The notes under the pieces: generated by a model
What the model saw: only the letters and a program-made list of their open reading frames with translations
What the model was told of the DNA's origin: nothing
Databases searched by the model: none
Assembly: GCF_017948265.1 (NCBI RefSeq)
Contig: NZ_CP072852.1
Location: forward strand, 3,844,001 to 3,908,000
Length of the DNA: 64,000 nucleotides
Direction of reading: 5' to 3'
Origin: Rhodoferax sp. PAMC 29310
GTDB taxonomy: Bacteria; Pseudomonadota; Gammaproteobacteria; Burkholderiales; Burkholderiaceae_C
Position numbers and translations under genes: made by a program
Shown here: positions 44,228-50,740 of the stretch, piece by piece
Position numbering within the stretch: position 1 is the first letter of the stretch
How the letters are laid out: each line of letters opens with the position of its first letter

Positions 44228-44590
44228 TTAGTAGGTCTGGTGGCTGCCATAGGCCATCGAAAGCTGGCGCTCGACACGGGGACGGTTCAATAGGTTTGAT
44301 AGTTGTGCTGTCCAACACTCAGTCAATTGACGTATTTCGCGATCATCGGCGAGTATTTTTTCGATCAGCGCGCGCTTGCGCAAGCGCGTGGCGTTGGTCA
44401 TTGGTACACCTTTTTCGGCCTTCTCAGAGGTCGCAGTGGTTTCGATGCTTTTAAGCATGCGTACCTGGCTGGCGCAATCCGTTTCCAGGGTGCACAGACC
44501 GTCCCAATCACTGTTGCGTGCGGCGGCAAGCATCTTGCTGGTGATGTCAGCCACAGATTCATACACGGCGATAGTTTGGTCCTGATTCAT
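44228..44590 (-). CDS. fliT: FliT-like flagellar chaperone (copy after fliD)
   Basis: 120 residues, helical, no membrane segment. YESVADITSKMLAAARNSDWDGLCTLETDCASQVRML and EKILADDREIRQLTECWTAQLSNLL align with the FliT encoded at 50355-50654 (YKAIENSSLQMLNAARSEDWEQVVRFEGACAVLI, and RILNNDAQIRYLAEPWL). FliT is the chaperone of FliD and in enterobacteria also restrains FlhDC. This copy sits just after fliD and before flhDC, a fitting position for both roles. An 18-base perfect palindrome lies inside the gene at 44371-44388. Confidence 0.78.
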   Translation of the reverse strand: MNQDQTIAVYESVADITSKMLAAARNSDWDGLCTLETDCASQVRMLKSIETTATSEKAEKGVPMTNATRLRKRALIEKILADDREIRQLTECWTAQLSNLLNRPRVERQLSMAYGSHQTY

Positions 44591-44685
44591 GGCGTCAGCC
44601 TCAAGGTCATCACGCTCGCTTTCATGCTGACGCTGGCATAGGAGTGGGCAGCATTTCTCGAGTTCGAGTACACATCATGCACCTT

Positions 44686-46110
44686 TTAACGGCTGCTCTG
44701 GCTGCTGGCCAGCTGCTGGGTCAGGTATGTGCTGGTGGTGTTCATGCTACTGAGCAGCATATTCAGATTGGTGTATTCGATTCTGTATTTTTTCTGAAGG
44801 GCCGTCATCCGGTTTTCCAGGCTGTCGACTTCCTGATTAAAATTTTTGACGTACTGGCCGAGGCTTTGCGTGCGTGTGTCGATCAGGCCACCGGCCTGAA
44901 GCGTCGACTTGCCCCAGGCTTCCAGCCGGGTGGCGAAGCCCGTCGATGACGAGAGTAAATTCGTCACATCGCTGAAATTGGCAGCGATTGCGCTGTCAAG
45001 CTTGCTGCTGTCGAGCGCCAGCGTGCCATCTGCCTGGATTGCAATACCGACCTGCCCAAGCGAGGTCAGGGTGCCGCCGCTTGCCGGTGTCATGAAAATG
45101 CCGCGCAGCTGGTCCTGCATGAGGCGTAAGGTGCCGTCGCCCGCCAAAGCACCCCCAGCGCTGGTGCTTGTCCCATAGGCTGAGCGGGACTTGATCTGGC
45201 TGGCCAGCGCGTTATACGCGTCGACAAAACTGGCTGCTGCGGTATTGATTGCCTTGGTGTCGCGCGCGACCGCTAGGCTGGCCTGTGTGGCGGTGGTGTT
45301 CTTAAGTGTCAGGGTGACGCCCTGGATGGCTTCGCTAACGGTGTTAGACGCGCTGGTAATCGCGATGCCGTTCACCGTGAGCTTGGCATCCTGCGCAGCC
45401 AGTGTCTGGGTCAGGTTTTGCGTGCCGGCTGGGTCGTAGCCCAACAGGCTGTCAATGGCGCCGTCGCCGCCGTTGGTGGTGATTTTGAAGCTGTTGCTGG
45501 CGCCCGAACTGCTCGAACTCAGAGCGAGGCGGTAGGGGGTTCCGCTTCCGTCGTTGACGATGGTTGCGGTCACGCCTGGGGCTGCGGCATTAATGGCATC
45601 ACGAATGCCTCCCAATGTGTTGTTGCTGCCGTCGATAGTGAGGCTGACCGTTCCGTTGCCGTTGGACGCAAACGTTGCACCGGTGTAACTCCCGTTCGTC
45701 AGCGTGCCACCACTGATCGCGCCCAGGTCGAAAGTGACCACGGTAGGTGATCCGTCGCCAATGGCGCTGCTGCTGCTAGCCTGGCCGGCTGCAACCAGGT
45801 TTTGCGACTGAGCCAGCTGGCTTACGCTCAGGGCGTAATTGCCGGGAACTGCGGTGCTGCCGGCAGAGGCGGCAAAAACGCTGCCATCGGACGGCGTGGC
45901 GGCTACTTTTTGCAGGCCGGTGTTCAGGCCTTGCGCAGCGGTCTGAAAGCCCGACATCAGGCTGCTGATCGTGCCGAAGGACGAAATCTTGGTCTCGTAG
46001 CTGGCAATCTTGGCTGTGAGCTTGTCAATAGGCCGACGCTCGACCGCCATCAACTGTGAGACGAGGGTGGGGACATCTATTGCGGTCGTACTTGATGAAG
46101 TAATGGCCAT
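44686..46110 (-). CDS. fliD: Flagellar filament cap protein FliD
   Basis: 474 residues. N-terminus SSSTTAIDVPTLVSQLMAVERRPIDKLTAKIASYETKISSFGTISSLMSGFQ; central Ser/Gly/Thr-rich domains (NNTLGGIRDAINAAAPGVTATIVNDGSGTPYRL); C-terminus GGLIDTRTQSLGQYVKNFNQEVDSLENRMTALQKKYRIEYTNLNMLLSSMNTTSTYLTQQL. These are normal FliD blocks. It caps the filament and folds flagellin in place. It follows flaG by 15 bp. Confidence 0.96.
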   Translation of the reverse strand: MAITSSSTTAIDVPTLVSQLMAVERRPIDKLTAKIASYETKISSFGTISSLMSGFQTAAQGLNTGLQKVAATPSDGSVFAASAGSTAVPGNYALSVSQLAQSQNLVAAGQASSSSAIGDGSPTVVTFDLGAISGGTLTNGSYTGATFASNGNGTVSLTIDGSNNTLGGIRDAINAAAPGVTATIVNDGSGTPYRLALSSSSSGASNSFKITTNGGDGAIDSLLGYDPAGTQNLTQTLAAQDAKLTVNGIAITSASNTVSEAIQGVTLTLKNTTATQASLAVARDTKAINTAAASFVDAYNALASQIKSRSAYGTSTSAGGALAGDGTLRLMQDQLRGIFMTPASGGTLTSLGQVGIAIQADGTLALDSSKLDSAIAANFSDVTNLLSSSTGFATRLEAWGKSTLQAGGLIDTRTQSLGQYVKNFNQEVDSLENRMTALQKKYRIEYTNLNMLLSSMNTTSTYLTQQLASSQSSR

Positions 46111-46125
46111 GATTAACCTCCTGGC

Positions 46126-46500
46126 TCAAGCCTTTAGGGTGAGTAGCAGACCCTGCTGGAATTGACCGATGCTGCGTGAAATGGCCAAGGTTTCCTCGGA
46201 TGGAAATTGGCGGATCAATTCGCCGGTGCTTGTGTCCAGCATCCTGACCACGGTTTGGTGAGTGTCTGTGTCCACACTGAATTCCAAGCTGTGGTTCGAC
46301 TGGCGCATGGCTTGATTGATTACCGCTACCGCACTCCTCAGCTCCTCAGGGGATACTTGCGGTGGGGCACTCTGGACTGGGGGCGCAGCGGCCGCCTTGA
46401 ACTCTGCTCTTGCAGTCGCGGCGCCATGAGTGCGGGTATCAGGCGGCACGGCTTGATTGAACTGCGGGGTGTTCTGGATAATCATTGCGGTACCCTTCAT
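46126..46500 (-). CDS. flaG: FlaG family protein
   Basis: 124 residues from the ATG at 46500, chosen because AGGA lies seven bases upstream; the next ATG (46485) also has a weak AAGG. The C-terminal half is the FlaG domain: EELRSAVAVINQAMRQSNHSLEFSVDTDTHQTVVRMLDTSTGELIRQFPSEETLAISRSI. FlaG affects filament length in polar flagellates; the mechanism is not settled. It lies between the flagellins and fliD. Its ribosome-binding site is inside a perfect hairpin (see the separate entry). Confidence 0.9.
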   Translation of the reverse strand: MKGTAMIIQNTPQFNQAVPPDTRTHGAATARAEFKAAAAPPVQSAPPQVSPEELRSAVAVINQAMRQSNHSLEFSVDTDTHQTVVRMLDTSTGELIRQFPSEETLAISRSIGQFQQGLLLTLKA

Positions 46501-46503
46501 GCC

Positions 46504-46536
46504 AAATTCCTGACCGAACAATTCAGTCAGGAATTT
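46504..46536 (-). promoter_or_regulatory. Hairpin covering the flaG ribosome-binding site
   Basis: Eleven-base perfect arms (46504-46514 and 46526-46536; minus-strand AAATTCCTGAC ... GTCAGGAATTT) with an 11-base loop. The downstream arm contains the AGGA of flaG, three bases before its ATG. It starts 23 bases after the flagellin stop. Confidence 0.75.
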
Positions 46537-46559
46537 GTTATATCAAATATCGGCTTAGC

Positions 46560-47246
46560 TTAACGCAGCAATGTCAGCACGGTCTGCGGCGTCTGGTTGG
46601 CCTGCGCCAGCACCGCAGTGCCTGCCTGTTGTAGGATGTTGTTCTTGGCCTGCGCAGAGGTTTCGGCGGCGTAGTCGGTATCCATGATGCGGCTGTAGGA
46701 CGCAGACAGGTTCACCGAGGCGGTTTGCAGGGTGGCAACTTCGGATGCCTTTTGCGCCATAGTGGCACCGAAAGCAGCGCGTGCAGTCATTACAGTACCA
46801 ATGTCGGCGGCGACTTTCGCGGCGTCGTCGGTAGCAGCATCGATTGCCGTCAGGGTCGGTCCGCCACCTCCTGCCGCTGTAATAAGCCCATTAATCCGGA
46901 CGTTTTCAAGTGCCAGCGCTGCTGTTTCTGCCGTGCCGGCGACGTTCCCCGTCGCAGACAACACTTCTGACATACGTTGCAGGTTTTCAGTGATTTGCCC
47001 CAGATAACCATCTCTGGTTTGCGCAGAAGATATGGCGTCGTTGGCATTGCGGATTTGCACGTTGGCGGTGCGAATCTGGGTATCGTAGCCTACTGCAATG
47101 GCCAGGCCGGAAGCGTCGTCCTTGGCGCTGTTGATGCGCAGGCCGGAAGACAGGCGTTCCTGAGCGGTTTGCAGGCCGATCGCTGATTTGTTGAGGGCTG
47201 CACCGGCAAACAGGGCGCCTACGTTGGTGTTGATGACTTGTGCCAT
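46560..47246 (-). CDS. fliC: Flagellin (second of two tandem genes)
   Basis: 228 residues, a short flagellin of mostly D0/D1 with only about 60 variable middle residues. N-terminus MAQVINTNVGALFAGAALNK and the D1 helices SAIGLQTAQERLSSGLRINSAKDDASGLAIAVG; C-terminus NNILQQAGTAVLAQANQTPQTVLTLL. The first 76 residues and the last 68 are identical to the neighbouring flagellin; the middle differs. No separate promoter is visible in the 54-bp gap, so it is probably read from the sigma-28 promoter before the first gene. Confidence 0.95.
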   Translation of the reverse strand: MAQVINTNVGALFAGAALNKSAIGLQTAQERLSSGLRINSAKDDASGLAIAVGYDTQIRTANVQIRNANDAISSAQTRDGYLGQITENLQRMSEVLSATGNVAGTAETAALALENVRINGLITAAGGGGPTLTAIDAATDDAAKVAADIGTVMTARAAFGATMAQKASEVATLQTASVNLSASYSRIMDTDYAAETSAQAKNNILQQAGTAVLAQANQTPQTVLTLLR

Positions 47247-47300
47247 GAAATTTCTCCTTTAGTGGGTTGAACGTTTCTGTTTTTAGGTGCGGATCAGCGA

Positions 47301-47948
47301 CTAACGCAACAGGGTCAGCACGGTCTGTGGCGTCTGGTTGGCCTGCGCCAGCACCGCGGTGCCTGCCTGTTGCAGGATGTTGTTCTTGGCCTGGGCTGAG
47401 GTTTCGGCGGCGTAGTCGGTATCCATGATGCGGCTATAGGAAGCCGACAAGTTCACCGAAGCGGTTTGTAGAGTGGCGACTTCGGATGCCTTTTGTGCCA
47501 TGGTGGCGCCATAGGCAGCGCGGTTACCCATCACGGTAGTCAGGTCGGTGGCGACGGAGGCAATGGTGCCAGTAAGGGCTGTACCGCCTTCAAGCGTCCT
47601 GATGCGGGCGTTTTCAGCGATCAGTGCAGTCGTTTCTGCCGTGCCTGCAGGGGTTCCAACCAGAATTTCGCTAATGCGTTGCAGGTTTTCGGTGACTTGC
47701 CCAAGATAGCCGTCCTTGGTTTGAGCCGACGAGATGGCGTCGTTGGCATTGCGGATTTGCACGTTGGCGGTGCGAATCTGGGTGTCGTAGCCTACTGCAA
47801 TGGCCAGACCGGAAGCGTCGTCCTTGGCGCTGTTGATGCGCAGGCCGGAAGACAGGCGTTCCTGAGCGGTTTGCAGGCCGATCGCTGATTTGTTGAGGGC
47901 TGCACCGGCAAACAGGGCGCCTACGTTGGTGTTGATGACTTGTGCCAT
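47301..47948 (-). CDS. fliC: Flagellin (first of two tandem genes)
   Basis: 215 residues, one of the shorter flagellins, with D0/D1 ends and a minimal middle (about 97-145: VGTPAGTAETTALIAENARIRTLEGGTALT). The ends are identical to those of the second flagellin. It is exported and polymerises into the filament. A strong sigma-28 promoter lies about 117 bp upstream of its ATG, leaving a long leader. Confidence 0.95.
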   Translation of the reverse strand: MAQVINTNVGALFAGAALNKSAIGLQTAQERLSSGLRINSAKDDASGLAIAVGYDTQIRTANVQIRNANDAISSAQTKDGYLGQVTENLQRISEILVGTPAGTAETTALIAENARIRTLEGGTALTGTIASVATDLTTVMGNRAAYGATMAQKASEVATLQTASVNLSASYSRIMDTDYAAETSAQAKNNILQQAGTAVLAQANQTPQTVLTLLR

Positions 47949-48574
47949 GAGATGTCTCCTTGAATAGGGCGATTAATTTGGCATTTATTCCCCGAGTGGG
48001 GGGTGGTGCCTCCAACATTGGTTTGCTTCCCCGTCAGGCCAAGCATTTAACCGCTGTGAATTAGTTATCGGCCAGTGCCGGAAAAAACTTTAGGGTAAAG
48101 GGATAGATATTTCAACCAAGTGTGGCCAGGTCTCGCGCATGGGACCCCGCACATCGGGCCGATCAAAGGGCGTACCTCATAGTTACGCACACCGGAGCAG
48201 GTTCGCCGTAAAGCTATGGCGATGGATGCTTGAATCTGCGAAAGAAAACCGCGCAGCGATCGTCGGGGTTGCGCAGCCAGTTAGCACCCTATCGGGTTTT
48301 TCCTCTGAAGAGTCACTCCATTTGCTACTCAATATAGTGTGAAGGCGATATCGTCTGTGCCCTAGGAAGGGATCTAACCAACAGGTTACGTTTCGTCATT
48401 GAAGTCATTGAGGGTCTGAATCTCTCCAAGCTCACCAGCCAAACCTCGGGTGCCAGAACTCATGGCGCTGGCGCAACGCAGTGAACTGTCCTGCTTGGTC
48501 AATGTTCGCCAGCGCGGGCGCTCCCTATTGCGGCCGTACTCGCAGGCCCCTTGCACGACTAGGTTTACGTGAGT
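47949..48574. other. Region between fliC and the IS element (626 bp)
   Basis: It holds the fliC leader and sigma-28 promoter (to 48092). From about 48093 to 48574 I recognise no gene. A 67-codon plus-strand frame (48139-48342) and the end of a minus-strand frame (48386-48574) look like nothing I can name. This stretch may be remnant accessory DNA. Confidence 0.5.
48065..48092 (-). promoter_or_regulatory. Sigma-28 promoter of the flagellin genes
   Basis: On the minus strand: TAAAGTTT (48092-48085), 12 bases, and a perfect GCCGATAA (48072-48065). Consensus match is complete in both boxes with one extra spacer base. Confidence 0.9.
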
Positions 48575-48611
48575 TGACCTTGCCCCTGGAATCCGTATCC
48601 CATAACCGAGA

Positions 48612-49508
48612 TCATGAGTTGGCTTGCTTGGGCTGATTAGCAAGCCAGTTTTGCTCGAACCGCACCGGGCTGACGTAGGCCAGTGTCGAATGCAGTCGAG
48701 TCCGGTTATACCAAAGCATCCAAGCAATCGTTTCATCCTTTGCCTCCCGCTGAGTCTTGAACTTCTGTCCGTATAACCGTTCCACCTTCAATGATCCAAA
48801 CAGCGTCTCGCTGCAGGCGTTGTCCCAACAGTTGCCGCGCCGGCTCATTGAACTGGTGATGTCGTACTCCTTGAGCACTTCCCGGAAGTCCTTGCTGGCG
48901 TACTGACTGCCGCGGTCGCTATGGAACATCAGGCCAGCCTGCTTGCCCGGATGCCGCTTGAACCATGCCATGCGCAGCGCATCAATGACGATGTCCCGCG
49001 TCATTTCCTCTCGTAACGACCAGCCCACTACTTGGCGGCTGAACAGGTCAATCACCACGGCCAGAAACAACCAGCCTTCGTCCGTGGCGATGTACGTGAT
49101 GTCACCCACCCAGACCTTGTCGGGTGCTGCCACATCGAACTCCCGGTTGAGCAGGTTGGGTGAGATCGCTAGATCGTGATTGCTATCGGTGGTGACCTTG
49201 AAGCGCCGCTTTCCCTTGGCACGGATGCCGTGCAACTGCATGAGCTTTTGCACGCGCTCTTTGCCCACACGGATGCCACGGGCAAGCAGCTCCTTCCAGG
49301 TGCGTGGCCAGCCGTAGCCGCCTCGCGTCTCGGCATGGATGGCCTTGATGTGCACCAGCAAGGCGTCATCGCTCAGGTGGCGGAGCTGGGCCGGACTGGC
49401 CAGTCGCACAAAGTGTTCGTGGTACCCGGCGATGCTCACCCCCAGTACGCGGCACTGTACCGAGATCGGCCATGTGCTGCGGTGGCGCTGGATGAAGGCG
49501 TACTTCAA
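48612..49508 (-). CDS. IS3-family transposase OrfB (DDE integrase domain)
   Basis: 298 residues from TTG 49508, which overlaps the orfA stop (TTGA). HTH_21-type region (RGGYGWPRTWKELLARGIRVGKERVQKLMQ), then the rve domain with the DDE set: Asp in WVGDITYIATDEGW, Asp in MFHSDRGSQYAS and Glu in CSETLFGSLKVERLYG. It cuts and joins the element's ends, normally as an OrfAB fusion made by -1 frameshifting; I see no textbook A6G slippery site at the overlap, so re-initiation is possible. Confidence 0.93.
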   Translation of the reverse strand: MKYAFIQRHRSTWPISVQCRVLGVSIAGYHEHFVRLASPAQLRHLSDDALLVHIKAIHAETRGGYGWPRTWKELLARGIRVGKERVQKLMQLHGIRAKGKRRFKVTTDSNHDLAISPNLLNREFDVAAPDKVWVGDITYIATDEGWLFLAVVIDLFSRQVVGWSLREEMTRDIVIDALRMAWFKRHPGKQAGLMFHSDRGSQYASKDFREVLKEYDITSSMSRRGNCWDNACSETLFGSLKVERLYGQKFKTQREAKDETIAWMLWYNRTRLHSTLAYVSPVRFEQNWLANQPKQANS

Positions 49509-49801
49509 ATCGATCCCTTTGCGAAGTACGCCGTCGCTTTTCCCAGAATGTCGCGCTCCATCTTCACACGCGCCAGCTCGGCCCGCAACCGGCTGATCTC
49601 CATCTGCTCGGCGCTGACCAATACCTTGCTGTCAGCTCCCTTGAGCTGGCCCTGGCGCTGCGCCTTGACCCAATTGAACAACGTCTGGTCGACCACTCCC
49701 AGCGTGCGTGCCGCGGCTGCAATGCTCTGGCCACCTTCGACCAGTCGAACTGCTTCTTGCTTGAATTCGAGCGTGTAGCGCGCTCTTGCTGTCTTCGTCA
49801 T
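49505..49801 (-). CDS. IS3-family transposase OrfA (helix-turn-helix)
   Basis: 98 residues. YTLEFKQEAVRLVEGGQSIAAAARTLGVVDQTLFNWVKAQR is the HTH_Tnp_1 domain that binds the element's ends; a leucine-zipper-like stretch follows (SAEQMEISRLRAELARVKMERDILGKATAYFAK). Stop overlaps the start of orfB by four bases. Confidence 0.93.
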   Translation of the reverse strand: MTKTARARYTLEFKQEAVRLVEGGQSIAAAARTLGVVDQTLFNWVKAQRQGQLKGADSKVLVSAEQMEISRLRAELARVKMERDILGKATAYFAKGSI

Positions 49802-49884
49802 TTCCGTTCTCCTTGCGTGAATTTAAACACTCAGCAAGAGATACGTTTTTCGAGGGCAAGGTCAAGTTCTGCTCAACTTGGGGC

Positions 49885-49911
49885 TTTAGTTGGGGTGACT
49901 TTGGCCGATAT
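49885..49911 (+). promoter_or_regulatory. Weak sigma-28 promoter before fliS
   Basis: TTTAGTTG (49885-49892), 11 bases, GCCGATAT (49904-49911). The -10 is one base off consensus, the -35 three off, and spacing is exact. It begins 20 bp beyond the IS end, so the insertion left it whole. Confidence 0.6.
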
Positions 49912-49942
49912 AGGAAGCATCAACCAAGACAGGACCCCTATC

Positions 49943-50344
49943 ATGTTTATTCCCGTCCATGCCCGTGCCGCCTCAGCCTACCAAAAGGTTGGGCTAGAGT
50001 CCGTTGTGAATAGCTCAAATCCGCACCAGTTGACCCAGTTGCTGTTTAAGGCACTGCTTCAAGCGCTCAGCGCAGCCCGTTCGCAGATGGTGCAGGGCGA
50101 TGTGGCGGGGAAATGTCAGAGCGTAGATCGCGCATTGCAGATTTTGCAAGACGGCCTGGATGGGGCTCTTGATATGAAAAAGGGCGGCGAGATTGCACGT
50201 AGTCTGCGCGCACTGTATAACTACTGCGGCGTGCGCTTGTCCTTGGCCAATGCCCTTAATGACCCCCTTGTTCTGGATGAAGTGCGGGGTCTGATTGAGC
50301 CCATTGCCCAGGCCTGGGACCAGATTCGTCCCGCCGTTAACTAG
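49943..50344 (+). CDS. fliS: Flagellin export chaperone FliS
   Basis: 133 residues from the ATG at 49943 with AGGA eight bases upstream; earlier in-frame codons run into the IS end. ARAASAYQKVGLESVVNSSNPHQLTQLLFKALLQALSAARSQM is the FliS start (AYQKV), and IARSLRALYNYCGVRLSLANALNDPLVLDEVRGLIEPIAQAWDQI the conserved end. It binds the flagellin C-terminus in the cytoplasm. It is on the plus strand, divergent from fliC, and separated from it by the IS. Confidence 0.93.
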   Translation: MFIPVHARAASAYQKVGLESVVNSSNPHQLTQLLFKALLQALSAARSQMVQGDVAGKCQSVDRALQILQDGLDGALDMKKGGEIARSLRALYNYCGVRLSLANALNDPLVLDEVRGLIEPIAQAWDQIRPAVN

Positions 50345-50354
50345 TGAGCTGGCC

Positions 50355-50654
50355 ATGTCACAACAACTCATTGACTACTACAAAGCCATTGAAAACAGCA
50401 GCCTGCAAATGCTGAACGCTGCCCGCTCTGAAGACTGGGAGCAGGTGGTGCGGTTTGAAGGGGCGTGTGCGGTGCTGATTGAGCAGCTGCGTGCCCGGGC
50501 CAGCACCGAGGAGTTATTGCCAGAGCAGCGCAAGGAAAAGACCCGCATCATGCAGCGCATTCTGAACAACGATGCGCAGATTCGCTACCTGGCGGAGCCT
50601 TGGTTAAGCCACTGTGAGCAGGCCTTTGAAGGAAAGTCGCAGTACCTGCATTGA
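50355..50654 (+). CDS. fliT: FliT-like flagellar chaperone (copy after fliS)
   Basis: 99 residues from the ATG at 50355 (MSQQLIDYYKAIENSSLQML). Helical, matching FliT in length and in the DWEQVVRFEGACAVLI and RILNNDAQIRYLAEPWLSHCEQAF segments. It lies 10 bp after fliS, as fliST normally are. A paralogue is at 44228-44590 on the other strand. FliT escorts FliD and, in enterobacteria, regulates FlhDC. Confidence 0.82.
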   Translation: MSQQLIDYYKAIENSSLQMLNAARSEDWEQVVRFEGACAVLIEQLRARASTEELLPEQRKEKTRIMQRILNNDAQIRYLAEPWLSHCEQAFEGKSQYLH

Positions 50655-50663
50655 TCTGCTCTG

Positions 50664-50706
50664 TTTTTGATAGCTGCTTGCGCTTTCTGCACGAGGCCTA
50701 GAGGCA
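50664..50706. repeat. Dispersed Comamonadaceae-type repeat, intergenic copy
   Basis: TTTTTGATAGCTGCTTGCGC followed by TTTCTGCACGAGGCCTAGAGG. It shares the 17-base core with the copy in the MocR linker (17634-17671) and similar flanks over about 45 bases. It sits just after fliT. Confidence 0.7.
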
Positions 50707-50740
50707 TATTCCTTGTATATTTTTTCCCAGCGCGGCCTCT

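Larger units (their letters stand above)
48575..49864 (-). mobile_element. Complete IS3-family insertion sequence, 1290 bp
   Basis: Ends TGACCTTGCCC... on both sides as imperfect 27-base inverted repeats (48575-48601 and 49838-49864, about 21 matches). A 3-bp target duplication AGT flanks it (48572-48574 and 49865-49867). It carries two overlapping genes, orfA and orfB, as is standard for IS3. The intact ends, duplication and open genes suggest a recent, possibly active copy. Confidence 0.92.

Noticed and set aside
48139..48342. 67-codon plus-strand frame between fliC and the IS
   Set aside because: No ribosome-binding site, no similarity I can name; kept only as unexplained DNA.
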